From positions 62,001-126,000 of the forward strand of contig JACSYO010001698.1 in assembly GCA_016806645.1 (NCBI GenBank): a DNA stretch of 64,000 bases. The letters are read 5' to 3'. Positions 12,250-24,300 of this stretch are shown in pieces; position 1 is the stretch's first letter; every line of letters begins with the position of its first letter. The translations under genes and the position numbers were made by a program. Source of the DNA: Ophiodon elongatus (lineage: Eukaryota > Chordata > Actinopteri > Perciformes > Hexagrammidae). The notes beneath the pieces are model-generated. The model was not told the origin of the DNA. It ran no database searches and saw only the letters and a program-made list of their open reading frames with translations.

Positions 12250-15200
12250 GCCGCTTCCTTGTTTAAGTTACCCAAAAGCAACTATAAGCTTTACACTGCA
12301 AAGGAGAGCAGGGAAGGGTGATACAGCCTGGCCCTGTCTTTTTTGTAGCCTACAATGTGTCCCCTACAATGTGTCCCCAATGCTAAATGCAGCTACACTC
12401 CCCACATGTTGCCATGCCCCTATCATCTGGCCAAAGAGGGAATAAGCTCCTTAAATATCTGTTTAGATGCAATTAGAAAATCAGTCGTATTGAAATTAAT
12501 GCAGTAATGTCAGTTAGTCATCCCCATGTAAAACTGCTCTGATTCTTGTAATGCAACTAGCAGGAGAAAGCACACAGTAATTGTAGTTAGATGTGAGACA
12601 GATTTTAGACATAGTTGAAAATCATTTCAGGTATGTAAAAATATTCATCCAATATATGTATTCCCCATGTTTAGCAACACATCCAACTGCTAGATCAGGC
12701 ATGTCAAATACAACACACATGGCGTTGCAGGTTGACATTTACAGAGTGGCATGCTTTTCTCTGGAAACACATTTTGGGGAATGTGTTATGGTCACAGGAA
12801 AACATTGTAAAAAGGATACCATGCCTGAGATTTTATTTATAGTTGATGCCATAAATTAAGCAAAACTATGAGAGTCTGGAGGCCTGGCCAAAAAGAACAA
12901 AAACACAGAGGGAGTCTGGGCCAGCCACACCAGGGGATGTAGGATCTAGAATCCTCTCCCCAAAACTATCAAAACTCTAAATAACTAAACTACAAACAAA
13001 GCCATGAAAACTGGACTACCAAACCTCCATCTTCAAATCAAAATAAAAACCGAAAAGAAATGATAGAAGAGAGAGAACCTTCTCTAACCTCCTTTAAATA
13101 TCAGGGGGCAGGGACACCCACTAATGACAGATCAAGAATGAAGGAAGAAGGGTGGGAGAAGAGAACAAGAAGGGGGTGAAGGGCATGACTGCATCCTCTA
13201 CAATGTTGATGCTACTGTTAAAAGAATGTCTTAAATAATAGATTTATTGCAATTTTATCACAAAGATATTCATAAGGGTAAACCACAGTACCATCATAAC
13301 GAAAAGAGTTGGTATGAGGTTGAATACTGCAGGAAAACGGACATGTGTAAATGCTTCCAAGAAGCATGTTTATTAAGCTATATGGATTACTTTTCTGAAT
13401 TAAATCAGAATGTATTACTCAGCAAAGAAATAAGGCAGTACACTTTAAACCGACCCTAGACCTAGTACTATTTGCCATATCTCCTAACTGGAATACATAG
13501 TACAGAGTTTCAGTGCATTCACATAGACAGACAGATGCAAAGAGGAAAGCAGTCTCTTCACTCAATCTGTATCTTAAATGAGGTTTACACTCTTGTTTGA
13601 TTTATATACTCATTCTGTTTGGCCAGCTATGAACCAAAATTCCGAAAAATAAAAAAACTGAAAAGAGGTGCATGCTTTCATTTAATGATTTCATGCTATG
13701 AAGCCCTTACATAAGATCTGGTGCTACCAATTACCGTCAGAAGTCACACCATTAGTTAAATTAAGTCCACCAATGTGCAAAAATCGATGTGTCACATGAT
13801 CTGAGCTGCCCATTAAATCCATTGTTAAATTGTTTTAAAGAATATGACACCACAACAAACCTGCCAAGAGCACGGGCGTTAATCAGAGAGGCAACCAAGA
13901 GACCCCATGCCTTCAAGCCACAGATAGAAATGTATAGCATGCAGTAGTCTTTGTTGTGTGAATCTAAAATAGTCGGTAGGAGTGAAAGAAAGCATAGTAA
14001 TAGTTAAGTTGTGAGTTGTGGTTCAGTTGAAGTATTACATCATATTGAGAGTGTGCCTATATTCTTTCCATTCCATTTATATCAATGAGGGTAGACTACA
14101 GTATGGAACATTTACTGCCATCAGATTTCAAGGAAAAACAATGAGTTGGTCCATTGAGGCCTTGATACCTCCCTGGGCTCTTCAAAGCTATTACGCTCCA
14201 ACTATACACTTTGCCCACCATCTTGTGAATGTTAATTTCACTGAACAATTTTGGTCTACAATGCACGGCATAAAATATTATAATACGTTATTTAATAAAG
14301 CGTGCCCCAGAAACCCTATTTCTCGTTAGGTTTATTAATTATCGCCTGTGATTTGACACAATTATCTTCTTATTTAGAGAAGGTTTATAAGTAAAATCGA
14401 CTTAGGAGGTATATAAATAACTACCGCTGCACATGATCCAGTTTCTTAAAAAGAAATATGACTCCTTAAAACATGATAGCATAGACAATTCGATTTTTAG
14501 GTGTCATTCAAAAGTCAAAACATTCTCTTGAGACATTCTCTTACAGTAAATTACAGTTTTGATTTTTAAATAATTGATGAAGAACCCCTACAGTGTAAAT
14601 AAAGAGCATTTGCAGAGAATTACAAATAATTGTAAGAAACTGCATTGCATTTGGATGGAAACCTTTAATGTAGCACAAGTTTAAATTGTAAATTCTGGTT
14701 ATTTCAAAGGCAGATGAAGAGATAAGACCAACAAATGACTGGAATTATTATGAATTATTGGCATAAAGCATAGTATACACCTTTAAAATTGGCACAAACC
14801 AGCATGCAAATATGGCAATAGTCTATGGTGATTTTTACATCAACAGTCAGTAGAAAAACACTGCACGTAAAAAAAAAGAAGAAAAACATGAATACATTCC
14901 TGCCTGTGTACAGAAGAAAATAGGGACTAGAGATAAACAAGCACAAGCTAGCTCCGCTTGAACATCATCAGTTACATCTGCTATCCTTTCAATCCATACT
15001 GTCATCTACATTCATCTATATCCTCAGAGAGGCCAAAATGCAGATACAAAAAAAGTATATTCATTGAATATTTTCAAGCATAATAAATAACATAGTCAAA
15101 ATGTCATAAATATTATAAAAAATTATATAATCCTTATAATGCCTGAAACATGAGCCCATCTATAGAAACACAATGTCATTTGCTGCAAGGAGACATTGGC

Positions 15201-16600
15201 ACATATGTAGGTAAAAAGCCAGGCTAGAAACAACTGTTTTTCAACAGATGGCAGACTTTCAGTTTGCTTCTCTCCTCCGAAAACTAATCTTAAAAACACA
15301 TAAAATATACACCCACTGATAGAATCCTTATTTTGCTACTGTAGCTATTCATCTTATTGGTTTCACATTTACAATATCAAAATGTAATTTATTACAAATA
15401 TAACTTAAATAGTGCAACCAAATCTTGACATCATGCAAACTGGAAACATTTCGAGCCAACAGATGACAGCAGTCGTTCAGCAGGTAGGAGTTGAATCAGA
15501 AAGTATTTTGGTTCAGACACATCCTGAGATGGTAGATCATTTTGGTCCACTTCAAATTACAACTTATCATACATTCAGATAAATAACATCTAAAAGAAAT
15601 AATTAAAGAAAACATCTAGGTCTAGTGTCTTTTGTTTTCAGGATGGTTTCATTCTCAGTACACGTTTTCTTTCCAAGGAAAGGGAAGGCTGTTGAGAACT
15701 CTCCACACAGAAAAATCTGCTTCCTGATTTGCATACAATAATGCAGCATTTGTACACTTTCTATTCAAGCATCAGGATACAAAATGCTCGCTTATGTCTT
15801 CCAGGACTGACAAAGTAGAGGGCAGGAAAAATGTGTCACACTTGACCTTTTGACAAAGTTATTTGAGCTATTTTCTTCTGGACAGATGCCTTCATGCTGA
15901 TATAATCTGCATCCATCCAGGTCTCAAAATATTAAAGATTAGTCAACAGCAATTATATACACTAAGTAATATAAACTAATTGGTTTATGGTAATTTGAGA
16001 TGCAAAATATACAACTTAAATACAACTATATTAAGTGTTACAATACCTGCACTTACCTAAACAATTCAAATGTAATTTTGAGTCAGTGTATGAGCCATTT
16101 TGGCATAATACAAAGAAACACTGAACATGAATATTTGGTCAATTTCCCCACTTAAGATTGATAACCATTATATAATGAAGTAAAAATGCAAAAGGCAATT
16201 TTACATATGTTTTCTCAGCTTATAAGAATTTTCTTTGGGATTTGAAAAATTAGATGCCTATGTCAAGCCTAGCATCTAAAAGTCTGTAAAATGCCCATAA
16301 GTGTGTTTCAGTTTGTCACGTTTTTTACTCACTTGGAGATGAACGATGAAGCTCTGACATTGCTCAGCCTGATTTCAGCATTTAGAATTTGCAGTCTTGC
16401 TAATGGTATTTCTCTAATGTGTGAGTGAATTCAATCCAATCTGAAAATGAAAATATACTTTAAAAACTGCTTAAATATTCCAAATATCCAAGTATAGAAA
16501 GGCATCCAAGAGTCTGGTTCGGTCTGAAGCATTTTCTTTTAAAAATAAATACTCCATATAGAGGATAAATAATAAGAAAAAACGTAAAGCGAGAGCAGGT
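12250..16600 (-). other. rab38-grm5 interval, including probable grm5 3' UTR
   Basis: AT-rich sequence without supported genes. The part just below 16600 follows the grm5 stop and is probably its 3' UTR. Its length cannot be fixed from sequence because several AATAAA and ATTTA words occur on the minus strand. In mammals CTSC lies between RAB38 and GRM5; no ctsc coding sequence is seen here. Open frames in this interval (for example near 12.6, 13.2 and 14.0 kb) have no recognisable domains. Confidence 0.55.
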
Positions 16601-19600
16601 TTAGAGAGAGGAGGAGCTCTGGCTGTAGTGTCTCAGCAGCAGCTGGTCATACTCAGCCTCAGAGGCTGGAGACAGCGAGGGGGGTGAGCTGCCGCTGGAG
16701 CTCAGAGATGAGTCTCTAAACGGGGAGGGAGGCGTCAGAGCGACCAGCTCCTCCATATCCTTGGCTCGCCTGCTACAAGTCCCCGCTAGGTGCTCATAAA
16801 TCTTAACTGCTGGTCGATTCTCGCAGAGATTAGAGACGACCGCGACCTCAGCATATGTGGTGACAGTGGAGGCGGCCTGCCTGCTTCTGGATGGGAGGTA
16901 CTGAGGTGGGCAGGGGGCGACATCTGCAGCTGCGGGCAGAGCAGTGGTGGATGAGGGGTTGGCGGGGACTCCTCCTGGCAGCATCATGGTGTTCAGCTCG
17001 CTGATGTTGGCAGTGAAACGGTTAACCACACAGCTGATTTGGTCCATGATAGTGGTGCCCTGAGCCTGGGCACCAATCATCCCTATGCCGATGTCACCCA
17101 CGCCTATGACACTAATGTCCCCACCATCCACCATACCAACACCCTGGCTGTTGTCCCCACCTCTTCTTCTGACCCCAGCCGGATGCTCAGTTATATAGAT
17201 GGGTAAGGCTTGTCCATCCTCTACATCCTCTCCTCCCTGGAAAGCCCTTGGTGACGGAGAGGGGGAGCAGCTGAAGGGCTGAGACACCTGTTGCTCTTCA
17301 AACTGCTCTTTGACACCTGCATCCGCAGGTGCATCTCCTTCTTTAGAGAAAGGCTTGATGATGGCTGTCTGGTTCGTCTCGACTACATCCTTTTTCTTGA
17401 CATGGAATGACATCCTCTTCCATATGTTTGGTCTGTAGCTGTGCTCATTCTGCGCCCATGTCACCGATTTCCCATTGGAACTGCAAAACACATGAAAGAC
17501 AAGATTTGTTTACATTTGATTAAATATTATTATAAATATGACAGATTCACCGTGTAATACTGCATATAAGACATTATATGTAAACATGTAATGTATATTA
17601 CCATCATACCAGGGTAACTTATTTCATGTTTTACTTCTTGTCAGAATTTCTACCATACCCGTTCAATCTTTTGCTGTCTGTGTAATTTTACATCTCCCTC
17701 CATTTTGGTTTTTATCTTCCCTAGAAAGAGAAATCCTTAAAGGCAGTGGGTCACCTCTGGGAAAACTTAACCCAAATGAGGTAGCCTTTTCCCAGCTCAG
17801 GGAGCCATTTTTCTTGGCATATCCAGCCTGTTGTAGTGGATTCAGCTCTGATTTCTTTTTCAGCTTTTCCCTCTTAGCACCCTCTTGCTGGACCATCTTT
17901 TTGCACCCTAGACTATTACTGATAAAGTCTTTAAATGAGGTAAAATACTGAGTGATTGCAATACAAACCATAATTGTGCTGGTATTTTTGTAGTGTGATT
18001 TTTAATAGTTCATTCAGTTTGTCTAAACTAAACTAATGAAATAATTCATAGGATTTTGACTCTCTAAGAACAATCTTTTGCCACATTTTATATAGTTATC
18101 AATGGCAAAAAAGAAGAATGACATTATAATACCTTAAGTATTTTCCCTTATTTCAAATATTAACAACATGCAGGAGAAAACATAATTTAAGAGTTTCAAA
18201 ATGCAGCATATATAACATGCAATATGCAGTTCTTCATGCAACTGGGCAAAGGCATTTTAGACACTAGGTTAGTTAATTTATTCATTGCTAAATACCCACT
18301 CAGGTCCCCCCATATACCTGATGTTGTCATGCACAGAACCACGGCGTCGAAACAAGTTGGCCATGCTGCTAGAAGATTTGCCAGTCTTGGTCACTTTCTT
18401 GGCATCGCCTACATGCATGCGCACCACTGTGGATGTTGTGAAAGCACTCCGGACATTTTTCTCAGGCTTGGCAAGCATGATGTACACCTGAATACAAAAA
18501 TGAATAACAAAAAAAACTGTTAGCATTAAAATTAAAACGAAAGAAAATGAGTAGCACTGTGTGAGTTGTTTTCATTGTGATTCTGAGAGTTTGTGTTTTC
18601 ATTTCTTACCTTTGGGACAAACATGCAACAGAGAGCCACTGTGGCACTGAGGCTGACGCTAAAGCACATGGTTATAATCTTGTAGTTGGAGCCAAAGTAA
18701 ATAGGAACAAAGGCCAGCCAGATGATGCACGTGGTGTACATGGTAAAGGCAATATACTTGGCCTCATTAAAATTAGCCGGAACATTTCGAGTCTGTCGGA
18801 AAAAAGAAAGAAAGGACATTTTAAAGCAGTTTAAGTTTAAGTAGAAACAACGGGATACAAGGGGAAGAAAAAGGAGAAAAGGTCTGAGTGCAAACAAAGA
18901 ACATTATGAGCCTAATCGAGAAAGTACAATGGGAAGGCCTGTGTATTATTAATACTGTTATGCTGAGGTACCTTGAAGGCGTAGAAGGTACAGCTCAGGA
19001 TAAGCAGGCCATTGTAGCCCAGCGGCGCCACCACCCCCAGAGTGGTCAGATTGCAGATCAAGTGCACCTCACGGATACTGGGGTAGTCGTAGATCACCTT
19101 AGAGCAGATAATGATAGAGGTCACTGTAGCTGTATAAGTTAATGTAATTGAACATTCCCCACACTGTAAAACACACAAACTCGCACACAAACCTCTGGTG
19201 GCTCTATGATAAAAAGTGCCACAATAATCCCAAGCTGCAGCATTATGAGTAGGAAGGCGATGACCAATTGTGCGCAGGCGGACATAAAGCGCGGTTTCTT
19301 GGTGCAGATCTTCTTCTTGCTGCCTGCCAAGATCCTTGCTATACGGTTGGTCTGGAACAAAAATAGATCAAATGGTTATGCAGGCTTCACTTACATCTAA
19401 TGTGGATAAAAATGCTTGTGATTCATAACAATAATCACCTTTTCAGTTTCCAGATCTTAAACATCAACCTCTGCCCACACACAGATAAACTTCTACCTTA
19501 CCTCTCTTAAAACTGTCTAACTTCCAATCTCTGGAAGTAGCTCTGTTACTCCAGCAGTTATCCTTAGATAGTTGATGATAGTAGACAAGTTTTCTGATCA

Positions 19601-21308
19601 AATGTGTCAGTTTGCAACATCATCGACGGCTCTCTCCTTTGCCAAAGCCTCCACCATATATTGCATACTCTAACTGCATGCTCCTCCTTTTGGTCCTCCA
19701 CTTCTGTTAACTTCTGAACCTTCTATTCAAGTGTATTTCAATCCCAACATCCTGTTTCACATGGAAGTGTGTCACAAAATAGAAGAAAACAAGAATCTTA
19801 AATCTCAAAGCCGTTTAATTAGATCTTTTATTCAACGCTGTCAAGATAACTTTTTACGGTATGGAATAGTTTGATAAGCTGTAGAATTTGATAGAAAAAT
19901 CTAAATCAACTAAGGCTAGTACCTTTGGGGTTTAACTCACAACATTTGACATTAAGTGAATCATGATACTAACTTGTACTACTTACACTGTGTTTGTTTC
20001 TCTACCTCCTGGCAACAAAACAGAAAAGAAAGTACCTTGGTGACCAGCGCAGAGTAGCTCATGGCAGGGGACAGGCCGATTCCCAGCCGCTGGAGGTAGC
20101 AGTAGACTATGTGGGGCTTGGCGATAAGGGTGAAGGTGCACAGATAGCCCAGACATATTCCAACCAGGATGATGTAGCAGAGCTCACGACTGGATGACTT
20201 GACCACTGGAGTGTCCCAAAATCTACGTATGGATTAAATTATATCTAGGTTAACAAAATTGTTAAAAGGCAGCTGGAGCAGTAAAGGTATTACTCTTTTT
20301 TTTTTTTTTTTACTGTGTATGTACATGACTAGTAAAGCTGTAAGATTTAATTACTTGATGAAGACAGAAGTAACAAAAAGTGTCGCCATGAGGCCCAGGC
20401 AGGAGAAGACCACTGCAGCAATGGGCTCTGGATCCCCCCAACGCACATACTGCACAGGGATCGGCTCACAACCTGCAGGATACAGAGAGAGCATAGGGAG
20501 CAAGAAAACAAGACGCACAAAAGACGCATAGATTTATCTAAAAGAGTGATAGTATAAGGCTGTTTGTTTGTGTATTTGCACGTAACAACTTCAGAGCTTG
20601 ATGTGCATGCAGCAAAAGAGATTCACTCATACTGTACTAGTTACTGTGAACAACAATTAAGCTGTTATGTGTAAAATATTCAGTTTACAATGCAGTGGTC
20701 ATGAGTGTTGTGATAGATTAAAGGAGTCTGTAAAGGAGAGATGAGGGATCATAAAGAGATAGATCAGAGGGATAACAGGTTAAGCACACTGCTGTTCTCC
20801 TCAGGAGGATCCACATGAAAACTGCCTTTATGTGTTTTTTAAATCTACAGAGCAACAGGATTTGTAAACAATAATTGATTACAAAAGGGTGGGGAAAGGG
20901 TTTCAAACTGTTTTTACAGACTTTGGAGTTAAGAAATGTGGCTGCAGCCAAATCCTTTATTCTGGCAAGGATCTAAAGTCTCTTCTTGTGTGCCCAGTAC
21001 ACAAGTATTTGTGTTGATTTCTGTGACAGAATGTTTGCCAGTTTGTGGTGTGTGTGGTGTGCAAGATGTAAGGGGATTTTGTGTGCACCATTACTACATG
21101 ACCCAAATGTAATGCTCTTCTGGCCTGTTTGGATATATTATATGTGCAAGTAACAGACTCACAAACAAAGTGTATTTACCAGTGAGGTCATCAGTGGGCC
21201 AGAAGCCAAGGACACAGGCTCGACAAGTGTACTCATCAAACACAAACTCGTTCTCCTTGCAGGGAGTGCAAGTCCAACAGCAGCTCACCTCTCCTTTACG
21301 GATCACCT

Positions 21309-21383
<75 letters not shown>

Positions 21384-24300
21384 AGTATGAGAAGGGCGAG
21401 GGAGAGTTAACCCTCTCCTCAAGAAACCCACCCACAACCCGTCTGAAGTAAACAACTACAGACCTGTCTCTCTTCTTCCCTTTCTTTCCAAAACTCCTGA
21501 GCGAGCCATCTTTAACCAACTCTCCTCCTACCTCCACCATAACAACCTTCTTGACCCTCACCAGTCTGGTTTCAAGGCAGGCCAGTCAACAGAGTCTGCC
21601 CTCCTTGCTGTCTCTGAGCAACTTCACACTGCTAGATCAGCCTCTCTCTCCTCTGTTCTTATCCTTCTAGACCTTTCTGCTGCATTTGACACAGTGAACC
21701 ACCAGATCCTTATTTCCACCCTACCATGTGTGTCTCAGGCACTGCTCTCTCCCTTTTCTCATCCTACCTCAACGACCGCACTTACCGGGTAACCTGGAGA
21801 GGGTCTGTGTCTGAACCTTGTCCCCTCACTACTGGGGTCCCTCAAGGTTCCGTCCTGGGTCCTCTCCTCTTCTCTCTGTACACCAACTCTCTCGGCTCTG
21901 TCATTCGCTCACATGGCTTTTCCTACCATAGCTATGCTGATGACACCCAACTAATCCTCTCGTTTCCCCAATCTGAAACTCAGGTAGCAGCACGAATCTC
22001 TGCCTGTCTGACCGACATCTCTCAGTGGATGTCTGCACACCACCTGAAGATTAATCCTGACAAGACTGAACTACTTTTCCTTCCAGGGAAAGGCTCTCCC
22101 ACCCACGACCTGACTGATCAAAATCGCGACTGTTCGCTGTCCTGGCTCCAAAATGGTGGAATGAGCTCCCCAATGACATCAGGACAGCAGAAAGTCTCTA
22201 CATCTTTCGCCACAAACTAAAAACACATCTCTTCTGACTATACCTGGAATAAAAAAAATAAAATATATATATATTTTTTGTATACACATCGTAGTACTTT
22301 AGTAGCACTTAGTTGGCACTTCCTTATAGCACTTGGTAGTTTGGCTTTCTTGAAGAAATTGTACTTTCTTGATTCTTGTTGTTCTGAGTTGAACTCTCAT
22401 GTTTAAATGCACTTATTGTAAGTTGCTTTGGATAAAAGCGTCTGCTAAATTAAATGTAATGTAAAAGGGCGGAAAGGTCTCAAAGCTCCAATGGCATTTT
22501 TATGTAGCTAATCTTACACTCTGACTGCCCGAAGTGCAGGGAAATTAGGATTTCTTCATCAGGGGATCAAAGGGAAAAAAGAGAGATGTGTGGAATACAT
22601 TTATCCTCATTATTGAAAAAAAAAAGTTATCTTTGTCTTATCAGCCTTTCAGTGTGAAAATAAGCTGAGGAAAGCGGAGGCATGGCAGGTCATTGGTTCA
22701 TGCTTTCACTTGCAGAAATTTCTGGGTTTATATCTCTTTTTGAAACTTGCATGTTTGCCTGGGGTTCCCTTGGGTGCTCCAGTTTCCTCTCACAGTCTGA
22801 AGACATGCAGGTCAGGAGATCTGGTAACTGCTCTTGAGTGTGAACATTTTACATGTTACTGTAGTTCTATGGTAGGAATCTGGGACAGGCTTCGTGGACG
22901 GGTAAAAGGGAATAGTTTAGTGAGCAGAAAACGGGAACTGTGAGAGAATGTGTGAGGTATTTTCCCTTTGAAGAAATGCATTTTCAATCTGATAGGTGGT
23001 AATGACTCCTATCTGTTGTCAAGGTCAGCACAGGTCAGAGAGAGACGAGCAGTTGGTAGATCGCAGAGCTAGGAATGTGGGCTGTGGTGTAAGTTCTGAA
23101 GGTGTGAACAAGAAGATCTTCTCCAAAGAATTTGACTAGTGTTTTGAATTCCCTACAAGCTGCCACATTATCTGGGAGTCAGTGTAGAGTGTGTAGGAAG
23201 GGTTTAATGTTAGAGACTTTTTGGATGATTAAGAGGAGGCAGACTGCATTGTTCTCCATGATTTGGAGAAGCTGCAGGGAGTTACAGAAACCCAGATGGG
23301 ACATGATTAAAGCTTGAACAAAGAGCTTTTCTGAGTCCCTGGCGGGGTATCGGAGGATCTGTTTGGATCGATTTTGCAGATTGCAGACCTGTGGTCGCCG
23401 GCTATGGCTGCTTTGTGGGTCTTTTCTTCAGTACAATTATTATACTGTGTGCTCCCTGGTTCATAGTGAATATTGCCTGAAGAGGTTGATAAATACTCTC
23501 CTACATGCTTGCAAATAAAAGGTAGATACAGTTACTGCATTTTTAGTTACTAAATGAAAATGTGTTGAAATTTTAAGAAATTAAACACATTTTAAAACAC
23601 ATCTTTCTCGACAATGTCAAACTGTGTGTTGGAGTGGTGCATACCTTGATCTGTGCCTTCTGGCAGGGCTCAGAGCAGACTGACTGGATGATTTCATTGT
23701 TGTTACTCCAGATTTCCTCATCATTCATCTTTAGGCCACCCTGATCCCAGCTTCCCACATGGATGTAAGCGTACTCGTCTTCGCCTGTGCGCTTGAAGTT
23801 CATGATTTCATACCTGAGGCACATATACTGTGAGCATGAAACAGCAAATATATATTTAACATTTCTTTCTACTTCTTCATTTCCCTCCTTCCGTCCCTTC
23901 CATAGTCCTTACCTGCCAGGTGAGTCTCCATTCTGGTCAAAGTGGATGGTCTCCCCAGACACACCAGTAAAGTTGGTTCTCATAAGGAAGTCCAGCAGCT
24001 TACGGCCATCAATGGGCCGCATGACCTCACACAAACCCTAGCACCAAGGGAGGAGCAAACACGGTCAATTATGTCACTCCCAATGTGAAACCATAAATGT
24101 GCACATTGTTCATTATTGTACCTTATATCCTGGACAGAGGGATTGCTGCATGGCGTGCAGGCCGTAAGCCATTGAGTAGATGGCATTTATGACAAAGCCC
24201 ATCTTGGTGTCTTGGGCATACTGCTGGCGCAGAGACTCTCTCCCTGTGGAGAACAGAGACCTGCTCATAAGAACAAACCCAGTCACTGTAATCTAAACTG

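Noticed and set aside
12870..13190. A-rich segment with GGCCTGGCCAAAAAG and CAGGGGGCAGGGACACCC words, possibly a transposon
   Set aside because: No inverted ends, coding remnant or target duplication could be identified by eye.
14018..14329. 103-codon frame in the rab38-grm5 interval
   Set aside because: No recognisable domain. It lies in the probable grm5 3' UTR side and looks like a chance frame.
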